Shown here: in pieces, positions 33,101-39,215 of the stretch
Position numbering within the stretch: the first letter of the stretch is position 1
Layout of the letters: each line of letters opens with the position of its first letter
DNA from: Nemertoderma westbladi
Lineage: Eukaryota > Xenacoelomorpha > Nemertodermatida > Nemertodermatidae
Reading direction: 5' to 3'
Assembly: GCA_032718475.1 (NCBI GenBank)
Contig: JAUCBJ010003513.1
Coordinates: 29,522-93,521, forward strand
DNA: 64,000 nt
The notes under the pieces: model-generated
What the model was told of the DNA's origin: nothing
The model's database searches: none
The model's input: only the letters and a program-made list of their open reading frames with translations
Made by a program: the position numbers and the translations under genes

Positions 33101-33918
33101 GACTGAATAGAGATAGAACTATAATAATATAATAATAATGTAGTACGTAACTCAAATTAACAATAAGTAGTGAAATGTTGTTCAGCTGACAAAGTGTAGC
33201 TGTGGGTATTTAATTTCGCGTTCCATAATGTTGATAATATGCGAATATTTCGAATATCGCACATCGAATCGTTCCCAACTTTTTTACTCAACTACTAGAT
33301 AACAATTTATATAGTCGCGTTTACAATTTTCCAAGTTGAAGTTGAAGCCATTTGGTGGTTTATACATACATACAAACAACCAACCAAAAATACATATATA
33401 CATCTATCGTTTTTCGTCGCCTCAGCTCTAAACAAAAACTAACCAGTCTAAAGACAGATTCGTTATTAATTTATGATACTTGATTCTCATATACTCAGTC
33501 TCACAGACAGTGCCATTATATTATCCCCCATGTGAGGCAAATAAATTGTAAAGCGGTTGAAGTATTTAAAAATAACAAATGTGTATTTTTTTATTAAAAC
33601 AAATTAATACATTTACAATTAGAGTTAAGCTCAGGGATGGACACAAGGCCGGGTAAGCCCGCGGGCCGGGGCGGGCCGAGACCCAACAGGCCGGGCCGCG
33701 CCCGGGCCATGAAACCCCGGCCCGTGTCCATCTCTGGTTAAACTAACCTTTAGGAGCATTCCTTCTATTTCATCCCCCCATAACATTTCATCGGATTTTC
33801 TGTTTAAATGTTTATTCCACACGTTTATAAACTGATTTATTCCTTCTTGTTTCAAATATTCCGCATAATTCTTTGTTTCTTCGTAGGATAAAGGTTCCCC
33901 TTGACTTAATAAACCCAT
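14624..33918 (-). CDS. GCLC: Glutamate-cysteine ligase catalytic subunit, 9 exons
   Basis: GCLC catalyses the ATP-dependent, rate-limiting step of glutathione synthesis (glutamate + cysteine to gamma-glutamylcysteine) in the cytosol, usually with a modifier subunit. I assembled nine coding exons on the minus strand: 33748-33918, 31632-31800, 21080-21330, 20766-20900, 20004-20180, 19460-19587, 16017-16164, 15622-15810 and 14624-15109. All introns have GT...AG ends and matching phases, giving 617 aa (human about 637). Family landmarks in order are MGLLSQG at the N-terminus, WGDEIE (47-52), PDEAI, TPSPFI, DHIYMD, GNCCLQ (C239/C240), [33 protein letters not shown] and the RASG...AHPEYKKDS end. 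Several usually conserved sites differ: EVEY is EIEG, the PEYG-YMIEGTP segment is [12 protein letters not shown], and GFGMG is GIAAG. It could be a fast-evolving but working gene or a divergent paralogue. Intron 2 (10.3 kb) holds the retrotransposon and the exon-derived minisatellite. Confidence 0.93.
15622..15810 (-). CDS. GCLC: GCLC exon 8 (residues 394-456)
   Basis: This 63-codon phase-0 exon runs from [12 protein letters not shown] through [20 protein letters not shown] to FVIPMSQ. Acceptor AAACAG, donor GTAATA. Confidence 0.95.
16017..16164 (-). CDS. GCLC: GCLC exon 7 (residues 344-393)
   Basis: The exon encodes [20 protein letters not shown] and LFIRDP through DMDHFLNIQ. Acceptor TTACAG, donor GTACCA. 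This is one of the most conserved blocks of the family. Confidence 0.95.
17040..17170. repeat. AT-rich low-complexity tract
   Basis: Almost pure A/T with TATA and AATATAT repeats inside GCLC intron 6, directly upstream of the nested Cys-rich gene. Confidence 0.7.
17285..17731 (+). CDS. Small secreted Cys-rich protein nested in GCLC intron 6
   Basis: This 148-aa single-exon ORF lies on the strand opposite to GCLC, wholly inside the intron between GCLC exons 7 and 6. Residues 1-22 form a clear signal peptide ([18 protein letters not shown]). After an acidic linker come two modules of seven cysteines each, mostly spaced C-x2-C: positions 59, 62, 65, 68, 71, 75, 78 and 91, 95, 98, 101, 104, 107, 111. 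An alanine run (123-129) and an acidic C-terminus follow. GC content and codon use rise sharply over the AT-rich flanks, which supports coding. The dense CxxC modules could bind metal or be disulfide-rich; I recognise no named family. The C-terminal cysteine module of the muscle histidine-rich calcium-binding protein is only a loose visual parallel. An ATTAAA-type signal lies near 17879. Confidence 0.7.
   Translation: MKLIIIVWSVLLLVLLSLSETSCKDTGGVSDEDTMSPSNEAAGTEGSDGDKGKEYGAFCKYCKYCKHCKSCDIECVDCDAEAIPGAPKRKCPVTCKYCSYCRLCSFCNTVCDSDGTLARWTAMAAAAAASLMPAEDIEKDLQTIKEYL
18038..18515. repeat. Minisatellite, about 32-bp unit; left arm of an inverted pair
   Basis: The units alternate CGAGAGTAAAAATAT (15 bp) and CGAGTGTTGAAAAATAT (17 bp), with some irregular units at the left end. 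The same array occurs in inverse orientation at 18838-19209, so the two face each other across about 320 bp within GCLC intron 6. Confidence 0.9.
18838..19209. repeat. Minisatellite, about 32-bp unit; right arm of an inverted pair
   Basis: Reverse complement of the 18038-18515 array (CTCGATATTTTTACT and CGATATTTTTCAACA alternation). Its outer end carries the same irregular units (single GTTATT and ATGTCTCG variants) as the outer end of the left arm, so the pair is a true inverted duplication rather than two independent arrays. Confidence 0.9.
19460..19587 (-). CDS. GCLC: GCLC exon 6 (residues 302-344)
   Basis: The exon encodes [12 protein letters not shown] through [10 protein letters not shown], matching the GLEPLKNN...YNDIDLTIDKE stretch of the family. 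Acceptor ATGAAG, donor GTAAAT, phase 2 end. Confidence 0.88.
19675..19790 (+). mobile_element. tRNA-derived SINE, internally deleted copy
   Basis: The tRNA-like head has a pol III A box (GATGTAGTGGTTG) and a B box region (GGTCGTGGGTTCAACC). It matches the reverse strand of the full copy at 30284-30563 but jumps from CAGTTTTCGTTT directly to AGCGGCCGAAGAAA, losing the body. Lies in GCLC intron 5. Confidence 0.75.
20004..20180 (-). CDS. GCLC: GCLC exon 5 (residues 243-301)
   Basis: This 59-codon phase-0 exon begins [18 protein letters not shown] and ends GVDDRTPQ before donor GTAGGC. It closely parallels human VTFQACSICEARYLYDQL and the VDDRT end. Confidence 0.95.
20203..20545 (+). repeat. Dispersed repeat with internal tandem units (copy 1)
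   Basis: A C-rich head with GTTACCCCCC motifs and a long C run leads into about four tandem units of roughly 75 bp, each containing GGTTACAGAGACGG (or GCCGG) and CTTTTTCTAACCAAAACAA. The same organisation is found at 46727-47070, and single-unit debris on the minus strand at about 37325-37400. Lies in GCLC intron 4, just beside exon 5. Confidence 0.75.
20766..20900 (-). CDS. GCLC: GCLC exon 4 (residues 198-242)
   Basis: This 45-codon phase-0 exon holds [20 protein letters not shown] and GNCCLQ, the segment containing the active-site-proximal cysteine pair. The acceptor is TTTTAG, the donor GTAAAT. Confidence 0.95.
21080..21330 (-). CDS. GCLC: GCLC exon 3 (residues 114-197)
   Basis: The exon begins with two bases completing a Glu codon (NVE, parallel to human TVE) and runs through [14 protein letters not shown] and [14 protein letters not shown] to NINIQ before donor GTGGGT. 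The acceptor is TTACAG. Confidence 0.92.
22071..22305 (-). repeat. 57-bp GCLC exon-2-derived minisatellite, distal part
   Basis: About four units. In the minus (GCLC sense) orientation each contains GGAATGTACACAAC then TCG followed by GTAAGTCGCTAACG, that is, the end of GCLC exon 2 plus its donor. The array is cut here by the Bel/Pao insertion and continues at 30100. Confidence 0.9.
22306..22841 (-). repeat. 3' LTR (536 bp)
   Basis: Bounded by TG and CA on the plus strand and preceded by target duplication GTTCA. It contains a 12-bp-stem hairpin (ACGAGGTTGATT, GGT, AATCAACCTCGT) at 22751-22777. Confidence 0.95.
22842..22879 (-). promoter_or_regulatory. Polypurine tract and adjoining hairpin
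   Basis: On the minus strand GGGGGGGAG (22842-22850) immediately precedes the 3' LTR, as required for plus-strand DNA priming. Directly inside it 22851-22860 and 22870-22879 form a 10-bp inverted repeat (ATGCTATCTT). Confidence 0.75.
23371..24180. repeat. 69-bp minisatellite grading into about 48-bp units, inside the retrotransposon
   Basis: About seven units share CTACGTGGCGCTAACGGTGC and end with TACCCTCTTACTAACTC (to about 23815). After a CT-rich gap, five shorter units share CTACGTGGCGCTTCCGGTGC. The long plus-strand frame over this array is antisense to the element and not a gene. It lies between the protease ORF and the 3' LTR, where pol would be expected. Confidence 0.85.
24377..26893 (-). 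CDS. Bel/Pao capsid-nucleocapsid-protease ORF with unusual C-terminus
   Basis: This 838-codon frame (first ATG at 26893) belongs to the retrotransposon. Residues about 114-290 match the Bel/Pao gag capsid region ([20 protein letters not shown] onward, DUF1759-like). Two zinc knuckles follow: C390-x2-H393-x4-H398-x4-C403, a variant with His in place of the second Cys, and a standard C424-x2-C427-x4-H432-x4-C437. A retropepsin-like aspartic protease has D489-S-G-A. The MDCP...[12 protein letters not shown] region (597-631) is the normal Bel/Pao lead-in to RT. Instead of RT the frame continues through a Cys-Pro-Glu-Glu repeat (707-726), a hydrophobic segment (748-767) and a basic tail of no recognised family. 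A frame offset from the upstream gag ORF occurs at a 14-base G run (26912-26925). Confidence 0.85.
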   Translation of the reverse strand: MGPNILTSTPVLNIPVGRGQGDIPPSQYQQYTPIGARTSNPLDENRSCDTEIWRGPLPPMIYPTQQIKSTTDRTDGPHPIGESIQHPSNPLEAQAMGMATLIDALKTRIELPPVEPFKFDGSRPEEYLQFRRMYSNEILSKNLTQAECLKYLQVYTGGPAYDIVRQYQGIEGGFTTAWRALDREYGHPAKIIRQTLRGITSDGLQDNPVSIRTFANKVEKALIVLKTLDAPYELNASNNITTIAQALPIWLRRKWRKIAFSTREKKGAEPGLEEMSSFLNYEAELITDPVYSEDSLGTSHKPEHNPMDPFSRVGQSLPHAATQGTASPQLAGSRATPWRGQEENNTINKHNPNIPSRPNTDNQNTKSVHINLRAIREGLYRERYDPGFECQLHRDGTHKTRSCKHWQALPKQDRIAYTDANGLCHRCVVEGHRSGECRETAVRESETGGQAMATSTTEEEKKRKVLLGVVPVKISGEGGRSVTTLMLVDSGAAFTLVENWVAEEIGLKTRPNRMAVTTVSSKDEVLETRMGRCRIAAIAPGCDYGATIDPIHVIESININARRPTNIEVEQYRFLDGIDFSIPKVDVRKVSIIVGMDCPTAHERMKTVFGEDRQRDPTAILTPFGWTLSGPVKTKIPCSVTETSGCMLPGTAGAEDQEEKQQEIVEPDREVTVRKWAEESRFPNKHRYGDGAERTARCPEDNTPGECPEECRKECLEECPEECPEETQVQFGGIPTRGKSRRKAGWKGIGLLFYLLFCLFFHFLFILPAGDNKERGGILMPGDELVRKTVERPNLRVVKEGEPIPGQLELAGRAWRRVRGRIGGQWESAYWKKGHLKV
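26875..27822 (-). CDS. Bel/Pao gag middle part (Arg/Glu-rich), bounded by stops
   Basis: This is in the same frame as the upstream gag ORF but separated from it by in-frame stops (TAG 27859, TAG 27826, TAA 27823). The first ATG is at 27672. It is strongly charged, with three near repeats of the type [14 protein letters not shown], then a Gly run encoded by the 14-base G tract where the frame changes to that of the capsid-protease ORF. DNA of about 27750-27860 resembles 27868-27970, so a local duplication may have introduced the stops. Confidence 0.6.
   Translation of the reverse strand, partial: EIAKLEVAGGGGATGTLPREISSERGGAESVPQASADNARAELGKPQHPAMESDRGIASIPSGVRSSRERQVDVARGRATERRAQLEERRLVEFNREVEDRRRLVEYNREVGDRRRLVEFSREVEERRSEDNRRVVARGNRRARTDSEPSLVEMELGSQWGRTSGDCRRPGETHRTPGERYRTYRYEEESRIGDRREASRRDVAADREYGSRGEIRDSRRINFDSEGHMQTAGHTVGLTAHTIIGHAGRDRVGDRVARTTGLNPEVAEYIPVGRQEVNRPISVPVQQHDYNFQGHNIYPGGGGGLLQIDVWAPIY
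27859..29400 (-). CDS. Bel/Pao gag N-terminal ORF
   Basis: A 513-codon ORF starting at ATG 29400, 164 bp inside the 5' LTR. It is rich in Arg, Glu, Ser and Thr, with a helical Arg/Glu segment near residues 280-310 ([20 protein letters not shown]), an Asn-rich stretch (about 345-400) and 2.5 copies of a 20-residue repeat containing GLVGHVV and VAGLSQP (DNA 28020-28190). I recognise no named domain; placement between the 5' LTR and the capsid region makes it the gag head. Confidence 0.65.
   Translation of the reverse strand: MSRERGTTPPRTPDDDLTIREATARRYEPTTPVDATPTTSTHVDDVTSITSDPANQGVGGRLQREIESRGEKKDESTRKEGRYADVAGQPQTEGDERPTGTATVEPTVRRRTRRERGEVGDEDVGVSDRLRRAYAATREQLKEVRGGAEIDQVKLRRRLGESNRYFDYLVRSGQGELASERARGVAFELFGLWERRGMGPGVVYIGPYLVDAREVKLVGWKRPEEGESEVSSEDSVSSVSEDPGKRGKVSRTEGRRESVATYKSATSSAKERRVRESERMAYKLKMEELEWRLRGRKERESEREAREQSVRYTYSTYSNRTGEGGSSSALGNIGINSTVVNNPNPFITGNILPSNLNLNSNNNINSNIQNNSNNSNLNNLNPVSNSNNLIDLTNNIGNGAINMSVSDVHNPADGGLVGHVVSRQEVAGLSQPDGGLVGHVVGRQGVAGLSQPEVGLVGHAVVEREAGVNRPSRSRDSASTREGCRDEVRDSEVRCGGGLRAPHHRRLAARERG
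29445..29563 (-). repeat. Leader direct repeats next to the 5' LTR
   Basis: Two to three copies of a roughly 45-bp unit containing GTCAGGGCAGCTGGGCGGATC abut the 5' LTR, where the primer-binding site should be. No clear TGG-type primer site is visible. Confidence 0.65.
29564..30099 (-). repeat. 5' LTR (536 bp)
   Basis: Same length as and, by reading, identical to the LTR at 22306-22841, including the 12-bp-stem hairpin (30009-30035). It is followed by the second GTTCA target copy. Confidence 0.95.
30100..30283 (-). repeat. 57-bp GCLC exon-2-derived minisatellite, middle part
   Basis: Three units between the retrotransposon and a SINE. One contains an extra TTAGC, a variant also seen at 30174, 30690 and 31222. 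Confidence 0.9.
30284..30563 (-). mobile_element. Full-length tRNA-derived SINE (280 bp)
   Basis: On the minus strand the head has an A box (TTGGTGTAGTGGTTG) and B box (GGTTCGATCC) like a tRNA, a body of about 180 bp and an AT-rich tail. It is flanked by TACGT on both sides (30279-30283 and 30564-30568), a short target duplication. It inserted within the 57-bp array. Confidence 0.85.
30569..31631 (-). repeat. 57-bp GCLC exon-2-derived minisatellite, proximal part
   Basis: About 18 units (56-63 bp) run without a gap up to the genuine exon 2 boundary at 31632. In GCLC orientation each unit repeats GGAAATATAAGGAATGTACA followed by CAACRTCG and a donor GTAAGT, then a roughly 20-bp intronic part. 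Confidence 0.95.
31632..31800 (-). CDS. GCLC: GCLC exon 2 (residues 58-114)
   Basis: The acceptor TATATAG precedes TTTGACC (FDH, as in human SFDHENK). The exon ends ...AACGTCG before donor GTAAGT at 31631-31626, in phase 1. Its last 35 or so bases plus the donor are the seed of the 57-bp intronic minisatellite. Reading past the donor meets a stop at 31594. Confidence 0.9.
32111..32186 (-). repeat. tRNA-like sequence, SINE relic
   Basis: On the minus strand TTAGTGTAGGGGATAACGCG resembles an A box/D arm and GCTGGTTCGATTCTGACC a B box/T arm. The acceptor ends do not pair convincingly, so I regard it as a tRNA-derived repeat rather than a tRNA gene. It lies in GCLC intron 1. Confidence 0.45.
33632..33736. 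mobile_element. hAT-type MITE (105 bp) beside the GCLC exon 1 donor
   Basis: Terminal inverted repeats CAGGGATGGACAC and CAGAGATGGACAC enclose a very GC-rich centre. Flanking 8-mers GTTAAGCT (33624-33631) and GTTAAACT (33737-33744) differ at one base and fit the 8-bp target duplication of hAT elements. The right copy overlaps the intron start, from donor position +4. Confidence 0.8.
33748..33918 (-). CDS. GCLC: GCLC exon 1 (residues 1-57)
   Basis: The ATG is at 33918; an in-frame GTG directly precedes it. The exon carries the [16 protein letters not shown] start and the metal-binding type WGDEIE motif. The donor GTTAGT lies at 33747-33742, and a MITE sits 11 bp further into the intron. Confidence 0.93.
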
Positions 33919-34269
33919 CACTTACAAATAGTTTATACATAAATCAAATTATCTTTGGCGCCTACTGTAGGTGGTATTGAACTGCGCTTGTGTTTTCCAG
34001 ATTGGAAATCCAATAAAAATATATAAATATATATAAATATAAATAAATATGAATATATAAATAAATAAATCTTATAATTTTACTATGAACAACATACAGT
34101 ACTTTATGAACGTGTTATATCATTTATCGTATTGCATAACGGGTCGTTAGTATAGAAGCTATATTGAGTCCACTGTTGGTAACAGGTGGCCAATAACGTT
34201 AACGGTGGAAACAAAACTGGTAGCCCAATAATATAATGTACCATACTGTACACAAACTCGCGAACCTAA

Positions 34270-34830
34270 ACATTTACAGTGTACAGCAACAGCACGCTAG
34301 TGGCCGAAACTGTCACGGTCTGTACGCTAGTGTACGAAACTGTCAAAGATACACAGTACGTTAGTGGCCTACACTGTCACGGTCTGTACGCTAGTGTACG
34401 AAACTACCACGGTCTGTACGCTAGTGGCCTACACTGTCATGATACACAGTACGCTAGTGGCCTACACTGTCACGGTCTGTACGCTAGTGTACGAAACTAT
34501 CACGGTCTGTACGCTAGTGGCGTACACTGTCATGATACACAGTACGCTAGTGGCCTACACTGTCACGGTATGTACGCTAGTGTACGAAACTATCACGGCC
34601 TGTACGCTAGTGGCCTACACTGTCAAAGATACACTGTACGCTAGTGAGCTAAACTGTCACGGTATAGGCCTACATTAGTACGCTAGTGGCCTACACTGTC
34701 ACGGTCTGTACGCTAGTGTACGAAACTATCACGGTCTGTACGCTAGTGGCCTACACTGTCAAAGATACACTTGTACGCTAGTGAGCTAAACTGTCACGGT
34801 ATAGGCCTACATTACAGTACGCTAGTAACC
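34270..34830. repeat. 30-33-bp minisatellite upstream of GCLC
   Basis: Units all begin with ACGCTAGTG and alternate between a GGCCTACACTGTCACGGTC type and a TACGAAACTATCACGGTC type, plus a longer ATGATACACAGT variant. It lies 350-900 bp upstream of the GCLC start codon. Confidence 0.9.
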
Positions 34831-36216
34831 AAACAATGTGTATGAGTCATTATTTCGTATGGCCCTAGACCGCGGTTTCCCACCCCCATCCCTTACATTG
34901 ACCACCACCCGGTGCATTTACGCACCATTTAATATCTTACTACTAATAATTTACTGCGTTTTTTTAACTTTTATAACAAATAATTTAGTATCGGATTTAG
35001 TGGAACCTGTGGAGAGTCCACGCTGCGACAACAACCAAAGCCGACAAACCATTACTACCAATAAATAAATCTTTATTTATGACTTAAGGGAAAGGAACAG
35101 GTTACTGTGGAAGGCTATTGTAAATAAACCATTAAACAAGAGTCAATGACACAGGTTACAGTTTCATGCAGTATTAGTCGTTCTCGGCGGCGGTTGGTTG
35201 TCGGTTGTCAGCGTATCGTTTACATTCGAACCGAGTTTTTATATGTTCTCACGAAGTTTCTGGCTGTCGACATCCTTCACAATATTGCTCATTCACTATG
35301 ATGGAAATCCTTTCTTTTACGAGAAAAAGTGATAAAATATTTTAACAACTTACTGTTATACCGTTTAATAATTAATCTGTCCTTTGGATCGCGTTTTACT
35401 TTGCCGGTTTATTAATTTTAAAGCCAACTTCAAGCCACTTCTTAGTTCGTTAAAAACAACCTGGAGGCAAAATACACAGGTTGTATGCCAGGCAGGCAAA
35501 GCAAGTGGTGTCGAAAATATACGAGGGGTTTGGTTGCTAGACAACAAAAACAACAACCTAAAGCGTATGATGTCTGCTTGTGTCTGCTGTGGCTGTAAGC
35601 TTGTTGTTACCGGAACCACATCCTGTTCTTACACACAATACTGCAATAGAGGTAGGCCTACAATATCAACCGGTTCTGAACATCGTAACAGTGTAGCAGA
35701 GCGACTTCCCTTGTAATGTTACCGGTCGGGGTCGCGGTGCCAGGGGTAACCGGTTTTAAAATTTGATAAAATCATTTTTCCTAAATTTAGTTTATTGTTA
35801 TAGTTTAAACGAAATGAAATTAGAAAGATCGCAACCCCCCTAACTTAATATGTTTCAGTATTTGACTACCGGTAGTTGTTGACCATTTTAAGACCGGTAG
35901 CATATTCCCCATTAGTCAGTTAGTCTACCGTCCGTATTGGTTTCTCTGAAATTTGACCACTGTTAGTGTTATAGAAATGAATAGCTACGAACTAAGTTCA
36001 TGTATATTCTTTACTCTTGGAATTATTTTAATAATTTATATTACAATTCAAGTCCTTTATTCAGTTATTGGTGATTAATATTGGATGGACGTTGTGATAT
36101 ATTCTGATTTGGATTTGTTTATTCTGCCTACCTGATTTTCCATATTGATTTTCACCGGCGGTGCATTGCTGGTGTATTCGAGTATAACTTTCAACGCGGC
36201 GACGAATCGATTGAAG
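34831..36216. other. Region between the GCLC and TMEM218 starts
   Basis: No convincing coding pattern. The GCLC and TMEM218 genes are divergent, so promoters of both should lie between about 33920 and 36216. I see no distinctive core elements. Confidence 0.45.
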
Positions 36217-36558
36217 ATGATACCAGTGATAAACATAGGAGAGGGGTTTCTAGTCCTGCTGTTGGTATGGATTGTATGTTGGTTTATGTTTTCAATATTC
36301 GCTCGGAGCGGCATGGGGCCCGCTGGACTAGGGGTGGTAACCATTGCTGTGGTTGTAACTCTAGTGCTCACTTTACTCCCCAGATCCCCCAATCCCGAAG
36401 ACGCACAAGCGCAGATCGACTACCGGAAGTACGATGATGTTATGATTCCCAGAACTATAATGATCGTTTTCTGTGGTCTACTGATATTGGTCGGCTTGGT
36501 TTTAATGTTTTTGACTGAATGGATCCAGCCTATTTATGCCAAACCTATCAAGAATTAA
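36217..36558 (+). CDS. TMEM218: TMEM218 homologue, ciliary transition-zone membrane protein
   Basis: A 113-aa single-exon protein (human about 115 aa). I chose ATG 36217 because MIPVINIGEGFLVLLLVWIV aligns with the human N-terminus; an upstream in-frame ATG at 36145 would add 24 residues unlike the family. There are three hydrophobic segments, at about residues 9-30, 36-55 and 76-98. The family marker LLPR (56-59) and the near-invariant IQPIYAKPIKN end (human LEPIYAKPL) are present. TMEM218 acts with the MKS/TMEM67 module at the ciliary transition zone; this is known from vertebrates and inferred here. AATAAA signals follow about 290 bp after the stop (near 36852). Confidence 0.93.
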   Translation: MIPVINIGEGFLVLLLVWIVCWFMFSIFARSGMGPAGLGVVTIAVVVTLVLTLLPRSPNPEDAQAQIDYRKYDDVMIPRTIMIVFCGLLILVGLVLMFLTEWIQPIYAKPIKN

Positions 36559-38599
36559 CAGTTATTTTATTTATGATGTAAAAGTGTACGGGAATTGACA
36601 ATGCCGGTACACATTTATATTCTGTATAAGTTTCATATTTTTACCTGCTGGAAGAATTTATCGTCAGTTTATTGCAAATATCTGGAGAGCGTCCATTGTG
36701 TAGTCCACCACCACTGTTGATTCACACTATGAATTCCTATAGATCACTTTTCGCTTTCTTTTCGATCCAATCTTTCGATCTGTAATCGTGGTGAACTATA
36801 AGGGACTACAACTAACAAGTGATCGGTCAATCTTTATATTTTGATTGGTAATAAAATAAATATTTGAATACATTACAGCTGTAATTTATTAATTAATTTA
36901 ATCACTAATGTAACGGGTTATTCTTTGTGGCCTTATTTATTGAGTATTTTGTAACCAATCTTAGGAATATGACTTTTATATATTTTTTGTTTATATAATT
37001 ATATAATCCCCGAAGATTATTAATTAATATGAAGTACTTGTCATTGTCTGTATCATTTTTGTGTTGAGGAGCGTTAAGTTGTATAGTGCGCTATGCGGTA
37101 GTTGTCTCGGTGGCTTAGGGTGTTAGGGTAATTGAGCGTAAAGATAAACAATGTCAGTCTATTTATAGTACCCACTGTACTGTACGAAGACCAATGCGGC
37201 AATGAGTTCTAAACAAGTATAACGTCTTGATAAAATGAGATAGGGGGGTGGACGCAATAAAAATTCATCCCTCTCCAGGGGAACTTCGACGCAAATAACA
37301 GATGATGACTTTCAAAAATAAAACTGTAGCCTGTTCTATTGTGTTTAGTTTATTGTTTTGGTTAAAATAACGTGCCGCTGTAACCTGCTCCTTTCCCTAA
37401 ATTTAGAACTTTGAGGCGGGATATTAATTCGCCGAGATGAGATTTGCGTCCAGTGTATTCATATAGCGTTTTGTTGGTACCGATGGAGAACTAGCCATGT
37501 AAGTGTTCCAAACATTATGTACCGTAGGCCTACAGTTGTTACAGTAACTGCGATTAACGGCATAAAAAAGATATGAATTTCAGTAATATTCCTAAACATT
37601 ACAATATTAAAGCTATTAATTAAACATTCATCATTGTGTGGAAAGTGTACTGTTCACGTTGAGGGTCGATGTCCCTTTGTTTATTTATGTAAACCTACCC
37701 CAATGCGCTCGCACGGGAAATATATACACTCGGGTCACATAACGCTGAAAAGTGCTACTTTTCACATAATGATATAAATTATTTAAATCGAGCAATAAAT
37801 ATCAAGCAAAATAATTCAACAGGCAATATGTTTTAAATCAACCAATAATATTAAGCAAAATAATGCAGTTTTGAAACATTATTTAAATCGATCAATAATA
37901 TCCAGCGAAATATTAAGTTGAAAAACATTATTTAAAACGACCAATAATATCAATCGTATTAAATTATTGTGGCATATTGATACTAAATGTATGCCATTTG
38001 AAAAATTTGTATTTGAAAAAAGTGTCTCCGCGCACATCGCAAGCTATTCACAGGCCTTTTATTACAGTATATTTAAATACACCATATTTTGGAACATCTT
38101 GTTTATCTCATAAGTACAGTAGCTGGGAAATAATGCAATACCAATACAATATAATAATACTGTATTAGCCTACTGTATAGGACTCACCGTACAAATAAAT
38201 TATATTCGGGGGGCTTATACTATCGAACGGACCTGATTCACATCAGATAACTGGAAATCCCCCAATCAACCCAACAGACATGTTGTTACGTTATTCGATG
38301 CACCTCTAATGGGTTTCACTTTAAACTGTCTCAATCCGACGTCTTTCATCCGCTCTCAGACAGGCTGCCTTTGCATTTCTGCAACCTCTCCTGTTCCGAT
38401 AGATACCATCGCTGTCACCATTGCTGTTCTCGCATCCACTTAAGTCTATTTCATCCTTTATAACTCTCATAATAATATAGACATACATTTCGTTTTATAA
38501 TAATACTAGTGTGTGGATATTCATACCAATATTAAGAAATTGAAATGTCATGTTGTCTCCTTGTAATCTCCTTCATCCGATCGTATTCCTTCGTACACT
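36559..38599. other. Intergenic with AT-rich repeats
   Basis: This holds the TMEM218 3' region, one minus-strand unit of the 75-bp dispersed repeat (about 37325-37400) and an AT-rich tandem repeat (37765-37960). No gene recognised. Confidence 0.5.
37765..37960. repeat. AT-rich tandem repeat, roughly 60-bp imperfect units
   Basis: Three to four degenerate units share ATTTAAATCGA, CAATAATAT and AGCAAAATAAT blocks. Confidence 0.65.
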
Positions 38600-39215
38600 A
38601 TGAACGGCGTGACCATTGCGAATAGACCTTCCAGTCGCGGCCTCGGTATTGAAGTATCAGCCGACTTACGGTTCAGCGAACACATTCATATGATCTCCGG
38701 TAAGGCCAGAAAGATTTGTTTTCAAATACGACGAGCTTTTGGTCACCGTAACGCAAATTTTCAATTCAATTTATTAAAAGTTTTCGCAAGACCTATTCTG
38801 GAATTCAACTCTCCAATATGGAATCCTTCTATTGATCGTGACATCAACATTCTAGAACGAGTTCAAGGAGATTTTATTAGACATTTACTTTGTATGAAAA
38901 ATTATTCATATAGCGATCGCTTGTTACATTTAAATGAAGAACCACTGGAAATTCGTAGAATTAAAGCTGACTAACTGAAATGCACAAAATAATTACGATT
39001 AATAACAACACAAATGAAATTTTTAGTCTGTCTCAAAATCGTAGCAAAAGAGGTCTCTCAAAAAATTTACAATCCCTACATCAATTAGTTGTATCCAACA
39101 AAATCATTTTTCTGTGTGCTTTATAAATATCTGGAACAACTTATCAAACAATTTAATAATATCTTCCACTACTAACATATTTAGAACCTCATTAAGTCCT
39201 GTTGATTTACAGTAC
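38600..39215 (+). mobile_element. LINE fragment, Jockey/CR1-like ORF2 C-terminus
   Basis: The peptide LGIEVSADLRFSEHI, then RPILEFNSPIWNP and INILERVQGDFIRHL, is the typical region after the RT domain of Jockey/CR1-type LINEs (DLGV...S-H...RP-LEY-SPVW...LE-VQR-F). After a stop near 38974 the reading continues in another frame to about 39215 (WNNLSNNLI). 5'-truncated and dead. Confidence 0.75.

Noticed and set aside
34838-35068. 76-codon ORF with one hydrophobic stretch
   Set aside because: AT-rich, no recognisable motif, overlaps the end of a minisatellite region.
36145-36216. Upstream in-frame ATG extending TMEM218 by 24 residues
   Set aside because: The extension has no counterpart in the family, and the next ATG aligns with the known N-terminus.
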